A stretch of DNA of 64,000 nucleotides from Kuschelorhynchus macadamiae (taxonomy: Eukaryota; Arthropoda; Insecta; Coleoptera; Curculionidae), in contig JAUTXW010002483.1 in NCBI GenBank assembly GCA_030620095.1, positions 1 to 64,000 on the forward strand. Reading direction: 5' to 3'. The notes beneath the pieces were generated by a model. The model ran no database searches and had not been told where the DNA came from. It was given only the letters and a program-made list of their open reading frames with translations. Both the position numbers and the translations under genes were made by a program. Position 1 is the first letter of the stretch, and the number at the start of each line of letters is the position of its first letter. Of this stretch, positions 59,201 through 64,000 are shown piece by piece.

Positions 59201-62200
59201 ATTTTAGCCAACTTACCCGAAGGCCACAAAGTTATAGTTCATCCACGGGGTGCTCTCGAGCGAGATGCAGAACTGCGTGGAGTTGTTGCGGTGCGGCCCG
59301 TCGTTACACATCGACAAAACCCCTCTCCTGTCGTGCGGGACCACGTAGTTTTCGCAAGGGATCCGTGTCGCATCTAATTCATTACCCCCACACTGGATCC
59401 AGGAGTTTTTCACTATTCTTTAATTTTCACAAAAGATAATCATGAGATAACAAATCTTAAATAAGGAATATTAAAATAGGTTAATCCATTTAAATAATAA
59501 TAAAAACTATCAACAAACATTGGCGTATCCAGGATTTTAGTTTGAAGGAAGTGGGCTGTCATAGAGAAATCCTTTTATAGTCCCTAAAGCAGGCCCTCGC
59601 CACTGCAGGTATTGCCAAGGGATACGATGCAGTAGGCTTTGATTGGTCAGTGGATATTGCCCAGGCTCTCGCTTTCTTCTATTCTTTTTCTCTCTCATCA
59701 TTTGGCATTTTACAAGTTTTATTATTGTTGTAAATTTTAATAAACCGTTCGGAAATAAAGCTAATATGTTTCTTTGCGACAGATGCGTTAACTCCATTTG
59801 TTTTTTGTTTGATAAATGTCTACCTTATAAAAACGATAAAACTCGAATATCCTAAATGGTGAGTATACGGGGCTATTTCAAATAATAAAACAGCAAATAT
59901 CTTGAAAACGGCAAAATTTAGGTAGATTTATAAGGTACAGCTTTTTTGTGAAGAACAGATAGAGAATATTTTTCTATACAAAACTTCCTAATTTTGTATT
60001 CAAAAAAGTTAGAACATTTTTAAATACAAAAAGTAGCGCTCCAAGCGCCCTCTAGAAGTTACATCAAAACTGAAGGCGTATTATTGTTAGTCGCTATAAA
60101 AAATCGGTTATCACCAGTTTTAACTCTAATACCCTAAAAACTAAGGATATTATTTTAAAAAAATGAAAATAAATTTTAAACTGATCACCATGTGTCTTCC
60201 TTAATATTAACTTTTGGACGAAGGCAAGTATGGCTAAATCGCGATATTTTAATCCGATCCTTGCATTCCTAAATTATTGGTAGGAGCTTTTGGGTCACCC
60301 TGTATATCCTCGTAATTTGTTTTTGTAGAGTGCGTATAGAAGGTGTTTGACTACAAATAATTTAACAAAAAGATAGTATGGCTGATTTTGGATAAAAGAG
60401 TCTTATGTAACATTGAGTTTATATACTCTTCTCTATCTTTTTTCCATGCATCCTGTCATAGCTACCCGATATTTGAACGAAATTGTAAACTTTTTTTTTT
60501 GTTGGCAAAACACAGCTGAGCCGATAACACGATATCATGTACAACATAGAAACCTTGCCATGTTGTCGAGAGCTTAACTGAAACCTTTTTCAAAATTAAG
60601 TATTTTAGATTGTAGTATCTTGGGAACTATTTATAGTTCACCCATGGTATATAGGATTTTCTTGGTTAAAATTGTCTAGACGGCGCACAGAAGGCAAAAA
60701 TCCAAAATTAGAAAATAAAAAGTCAAATATTGAACATTACGTTTTTTGTCCTTCAAATGCATCATTGAATGCTTAATATGTCCCTACAAACATATTTGTT
60801 TGTTTTGAATTTTTCGGGTAACTTATTTTATAGTAGGCTCTGGAAAAATAGTAAGTATATTAAACGTCAAATAGTTTCTATTATTTGTTGATAATTAACG
60901 TCAAAATCAGGTTCTTGTTTTGTGAGCTTAGAAAGTAATTTAGTTTTTGCAACAATAGTATGGTAAATATGCAAGGTAAGTACATTTTATTATCTAGTAT
61001 TTTTTATATAACCAAACGTTTGTCATATATTTTACTTCCACATCCCTTCAGGATGGGAAGTATAGTATTTTTGTTATATGTTTAAGTTGGTAAAGCATAT
61101 TATTGTCAAATTACACTCAATTACAGTTAAATCGACCGGTATACTGTTGAGATATATTCGGTTAATCAAATCACACTAAAATCAGCTGCAACAAATTGCA
61201 ATAAATGCTGTTTTTACAACCTTTTATTTAACTTGACAATGTTGACGTATATGCTTTGGACAAATTTTAATTAACATTTGACCAACTTTTACGTACTTAC
61301 CCGATTACCTTTAAATGTGGTATGTGGCATGATACAATAAATACAAGGTATGTCAGCTGCTTACGTCACGCGTGTGACACGGCAGGCAAGGGCATCTTGA
61401 TTATTTTATTCATAAAGCTTTTAAGGTAACTTTAAATGTTTTAAATATTATTTTAACCATCTGTAGACTTTATAAAGCTTAAAATACAGATATTTATAAA
61501 ATTACGACAATAAAATAAGTTTAAACTCAATATTCAATCGTGTTTTCCATTTAAATACATAACAAAAGGCAAACGCTTGCAATAGACATCCTTGTCTACA
61601 ACACGCGTGACGTCACAACCGGAATCCAACCTCGCGTTGCGTGGTAGATATAGTTTTGGGACATAACAATATTATGATGTCATGAAGTTGACAACTCCCC
61701 CTCTAAGTGGGTGGAGAGGGGTAACATATAAACACGAGTATAGACATGTTCGTTCAAAATTGGTACAAATGCGTATTTAGGAGCGCACATTACGAATTTT
61801 AAAAAATGTGGTTTTTGCAAAGTTTTATAAAACTGACCGAAATAAAACTGTCCGCAAATGGTTCGTTTCCAAAATACAGGGTCAATGGTAAAGTTTTGAA
61901 AAAAAATATTTTTTATCTTGCATATTTACCACACTATTGTTGCAAAAACTAAATTACTTTCTAAGCTCACAAAACAAGAACCTGATTTTGACGTTAATTA
62001 TCAACAAATAATAGAAACTATTTGACGTTTAATATACTTACTATTTTTACTATAAAATAAGTTACCCGAAAAATTCAAAACAAACAAATATGTTTGTAGG
62101 GACATATTAAGCATTCAATGATGCATTTGAAGGACAAAAAACGTAATGTTCAATATTTGACTTTTTATTTTCTAATTTTGGATTTTTGCCTTCTGTGCGG

Positions 62201-64000
62201 CGGCACCTGTTAAAGTGTATTTACGAGGGCGCACAAAAACAAAGATTGTTCACTCTTAAACCCTATTTCCAGTATAGCGAGTGTCTGTCATTGGATTATT
62301 ACTTTTTAATATTTTGTAAAAATTTTCAATTGTTTACCTGTTGACCGGAGTTCCAAGATATCCGCCAAGCTCATTTCTACAACGATTTAAAAAATTCTCA
62401 GAAGCCAGTGGTACGACATCATTGTACAACTGCAAATTATAAATACATTTTGCAGTCGAATACATTACAAGAATGGATCTCTTAAGATTTACCTCAAATA
62501 ACAGCGATCCTTCTACTTTACTATTGATGGCAATGGTTAGATACACAAGTTGTCTCTGAAAAAAAAACAATATAATGAAAGGAAAAAAAACTCAAAATCT
62601 AGACAAAATTTGTTTGCCTCTTCAAGTTTTCTCAAGTGTGGTCCAATAGTGTAAAATCATTAGTTTCTAGATCAGAAAATCGAAACTCGGGATTATTAAA
62701 ATAAGCTCTTTCACAGCGTAAAATTAACCATTTTGTCACTTTGGGTGACCTGTATATTTAAGGTTATTTAAATCCAGGGCGACATTCAGAGTGCAAAACA
62801 CCCTCACTAGTCATTTTGCTCGTAGAAGGGAGGTATTGTAATCGGGAAAAAATCACCGTCCGAGATTTTTTTCAGATCTTTACGTTTCAAGGACCCTAGA
62901 TGCCGAAAAACATGTTTTCTTAATTCCGTCGATCTGTTTGTCTGCTGAGTGTCTTTTTTGTAGGTCTGTCTGCTTGCGGCATGGCTCAAAAACTAATTAC
63001 CCGATTGGATTCAAGTTTTGGTCAAAAATCCAATATGTCGAAACAAAACGGCGCGGCGGCCTAGTTTAATGTTTAAAAAACATTACTAAAAAACTTCTTA
63101 TCAAATTTATCTCCAATTTTGCATAAAATTCAAGTATTAAGTAAGAAATAACAGATAACTTGTAAAATCTTGGTACGAAATCCCAAGATAGGGGACAAAA
63201 TGAAGGTTTAATAAAATTATTAAAAATTTTGTTTGAAAAATCACTTAGTGGATTAATTTCAAATTAATTGTCACAACTAATTGTGGCATAGAGATGAAAT
63301 AGTACATTTGCAGTACTAATTTGAGATGGCAGAACAACATGGCGCCCACATAAAATGTTTGTATTCTTAAAAAGCATCACCTTCTCAGGTATTACATATC
63401 TTTAAGTTTTAGCGTCCCTAGATGCCAAAAAATATGTTTTATAAACTACTTCTGTCTCTCTGTGTGTCTGTCAGTTCGCGGCAGAGCATAAGAACTACTG
63501 ACCTAATTGACTTTAAATTTTTGTCAAAAATTAAGTGGGGATTGGCTAGTAATATTTTAATAAAAATCCAATATGCCAAAAAAGATGGCGGCCTAGTGAA
63601 AAGTTAATAAATCACACACAATTTAAAATCAGTTCATTAAGTAGTTTTTTCGGGCTGAATTTTTAAATATTTTTTAAGCCACCATTTTTTTCTGCCATCT
63701 TGGATTCCTACCAAAATGTTGCCAGTTGATTCTTACATAATACTTGATTTTTGTGCATTTTGAGATAAATTGGATAAGTTGTTTTTTTAGTAATACTTTC
63801 TTAAACATTTCCCTAGGCCGCCCTTTTGATTTGCCGTACTGGATTTTTACTAAAATGTTACCAGGTCATCCCCATATGACCTTTTGATTGGTGGGGGTGA
63901 TTTTTTCACGATTATAATACTTCCTTTCCTTTTACGAGGTAGTAGTACTTACACAGATTCTTGTTTTTTCCTCGAGATACTCAATAAGTGCGGTGGTAGC
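52919..64000 (-). CDS. PPIL6: Cyclophilin-type PPIL6-like protein (5' end beyond the window)
   Basis: Minus-strand exons: 64000-63953 (continues right), 62555-62493, 62429-62338, 59417-59217, 55074-54885, 54703-54487 and 53025-52919. All have GT-AG borders and consistent phase, giving 305 visible residues. The cyclophilin domain runs LVYLTIAINSKVEGSLLFEL, NDVVPLASENFLNRC, GTPVNRIVKNSWIQCGG, VVPHDRRGVLSMCNDGPH, NNSTQFCISLESTPWMN and NFVAFGQLIQGDNVLKAIEA. This pattern, notably VPHDRRGVL and AFGQLIQG, is closest to PPIL6. Arg, Gln, Phe and Trp of the usual active site are recognisable, but the FMIQGGD segment and the catalytic His region are altered, so activity is doubtful, as for PPIL6 generally. 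A C-terminal extension of about 140 residues (from KTKFDAQD to SSDITL) has no known domain. The intron between the first two visible exons is 1.4 kb; others reach 4.1 kb and hold mobile elements. Confidence 0.85.
53401..53440 (-). ncRNA. Hammerhead-like motif, degenerate
   Basis: On the minus strand CCGATGA (53433-53427), a 4 bp stem GCCA/TGGC, then GAAACATG. It copies the hammerhead core with CTGATGA changed to CCGATGA. Probably a decayed Penelope-like end in the last PPIL6 intron. Confidence 0.4.
53602..53881 (+). repeat. 274 bp duplicated segment, copy 1
   Basis: From about 53608 (CAACTCTATACTACATAAC) to CCGTAGGTAAACAGCTT. Nearly identical to 55918-56191; one substitution seen (TTGTTGG versus TTGTCGG). 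Confidence 0.9.
53882..54486. other. PPIL6 last-intron sequence without recognised features
   Basis: A locally GC-richer stretch (54220-54310) shows no coding motif. Confidence 0.4.
55092..55865. other. PPIL6 intron sequence without recognised elements
   Basis: ACCGAAAAAGTTTTAATTTA and the following AGAGTTCTTTCAATT at 55182-55217 recur at 56203-56238. Confidence 0.5.
55866..55917. repeat. (TA)n microsatellite
   Basis: Directly abuts the left end of copy 2 of the duplicated segment. Confidence 0.95.
55918..56191 (+). repeat. 274 bp duplicated segment, copy 2
   Basis: Almost identical to 53608-53881. Left of it is (TA)n; right of it is a 36 bp piece copied from 55182-55217 and another (TA)n. 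Confidence 0.9.
56236..56296. repeat. (TA)n microsatellite
   Basis: About 30 TA units following the copied 36 bp piece. Confidence 0.95.
56684..56726 (-). ncRNA. Hammerhead ribozyme of the minus-strand Penelope-like copy
   Basis: On the minus strand: stem I TCTG, core CTGATGA (56722-56716), stem II GCTAAC/GTTAGC, core GAAA, then CGCGCGTC and CAGA, which pairs fully with TCTG. Cleavage is expected after GTC, between 56688 and 56687. Minimal hammerheads with a tiny stem III are known in Penelope-like elements, where they act as dimers. Confidence 0.85.
56781..57225 (-). pseudogene. GIY-YIG endonuclease fragment (Penelope-like, inverted copy)
   Basis: About 148 codons from VGFRVAYKTENS through GLYEISCNDCDLKYVGQTK (the GIY-YIG region) to GAVGCNQV. 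No RT. About 2-3% different from the plus-strand copy; for example QHALE here against QPALE there. The upstream lysines come from the poly(T) junction at 57226-57243. Confidence 0.85.
57250..58235 (+). pseudogene. Penelope-like RT C-terminus plus GIY-YIG endonuclease
   Basis: RT catalytic motif RYVDDIYLLL near 57291-57320, then a frame break, then an open frame 57336-58235 with GQLPFLDTLVIRN, DRYITSDSFHCRQHK and AFHFLTHRLVNFL (Penelope RT thumb), followed by the endonuclease: GIYEISCNDCDLKYVGQTK, with R in IRFKEHMAHLR and the downstream catalytic-type residues. In this family the endonuclease nicks the target and the RT copies the element RNA there. The 5' part of RT is missing, so this copy cannot move by itself. 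Confidence 0.88.
58290..58332 (+). ncRNA. Hammerhead ribozyme of the plus-strand Penelope-like copy
   Basis: Stem I TCTG, CTGATGA (58294-58300), stem II GCTAAC/GTTAGC with a TTG loop, GAAA (58317-58320), CGCGCGTC, then TAGA (one G-U in stem I). The core is intact; cleavage is expected after 58328. Confidence 0.87.
58390..59216 (-). pseudogene. Tc1/mariner transposase remnant (58500-58890) in PPIL6 intron
   Basis: The minus strand encodes AESRFTYIRVDKQNTRYWAQ-like sequence, QQDTAPSHNSREVRNYLTEHF and decayed PDL/LDFF and KREYT-like pieces. It is a different lineage from the DD41D copy. Many stops. Nothing recognised in 58900-59216 or 58390-58495. Confidence 0.6.
59867..60306. mobile_element. 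Small DNA-transposon remnant
   Basis: Ends TATACGGGG (left) and CACCCTGTATA (right), imperfect inverted copies bounded by TA. No transposase. The end sequence TATACAGGGTGACC is common among insect Tc1/mariner-like MITEs. Confidence 0.4.
60681..62202. mobile_element. Non-autonomous element with ~285 bp terminal inverted repeats
   Basis: Left arm 60684-60975 and right arm 61917-62199 are near-identical inverted copies beginning CGCACAGAAGGC; the left has a ~9 bp insertion (GGCTCTGGA). The internal 940 bp has no transposase but contains CGCGTG-rich inverted motifs at 61364-61376 and 61602-61612. Confidence 0.8.
62800..63945 (+). repeat. Dispersed repeat family, at least two copies in the PPIL6 intron
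   Basis: Blocks CTAGATGCCGAAAAACATGT (62896) and CTAGATGCCAAAAAATATGT (63418) are direct copies; each is followed by TCTGTC-rich and GCGGC-rich sequence. The right end carries TTACCAGGTCATCCCCATAT (63858) and ends TTTTACGAGGTAG near 63942, about 10 bp from the splice donor at 63952. Related to 31670-32560 and 34740-35095. Confidence 0.65.

Noticed and set aside
59080..59439. Plus-strand frame of 119 codons
   Set aside because: It is the antisense shadow of PPIL6-like exon 59417-59217, which has splice sites and cyclophilin motifs.
62432..62492. Continuous coding across 62570-62334
   Set aside because: A 61 bp GT-AG intron (62492-62430) lies inside; it happens to have no stop, but removing it restores the cyclophilin pattern.

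Overview
The window is the left end of an insect chromosome, read inward. The evidence is pentameric CCTAA arrays (the C-strand of the insect telomere repeat TTAGG, in the orientation expected at a left chromosome end), a non-LTR retrotransposon sitting between two such arrays with its poly(A) facing the terminus, an insect errantivirus-type LTR element, insect-type Tc1/mariner, hAT, copia and Penelope-like elements, and two intron-rich conserved host genes. The order of insect cannot be fixed from this sequence; a beetle or a related group is possible.

Layout: 1-5655 is a (CCTGG)n array that grades into a (CACAG)n array. It lies exactly where a long (CCTAA)n telomere is expected, and may be a base-called distortion of it. 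At 5656-10143 an R1-clade (TRAS/SART-like) retrotransposon on the minus strand is embedded in CCTAA repeats. At 10144-11275 there is homopolymer-rich DNA and a second decayed reverse transcriptase fragment. At 11320-19173 there is a complete 7.8 kb minus-strand errantivirus-like provirus with near-identical LTRs, a CCTA target duplication, gag, pol and an env-like gene, all with breaks. From 19300 to 31000 there are Tc1/mariner copies, one of them a 5 kb element with long inverted repeats and a candidate 2.9 kb intron, and a decayed CR1/Jockey-type retrotransposon.

The first clear host gene is a POLDIP3/SKAR-like RNA-binding protein (minus strand, five coding exons, 32963-43913). Its introns hold fragments of retrotransposons, a mariner and a dispersed repeat. 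A second conserved gene, a cyclophilin-type PPIL6-like protein (minus strand, seven exons visible, 52919 to beyond 64000), occupies the right end. Its introns hold a head-to-head Penelope-like pair with hammerhead ribozymes, a long-inverted-repeat element, a duplicated 274 bp segment and more of the dispersed repeat. Between the two genes lies a hAT-like element (44932-51596) with a perfect 8 bp target duplication and a copia element nested inside it.

No prokaryotic operons, CRISPR arrays, tRNA or rRNA genes were seen. The host genes appear to work in mRNA export/translation coupling (POLDIP3-like) and as a probably inactive prolyl isomerase (PPIL6-like). Everything else is mobile DNA or repeats. 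Exon boundaries were read by eye from splice signals and frame continuity.
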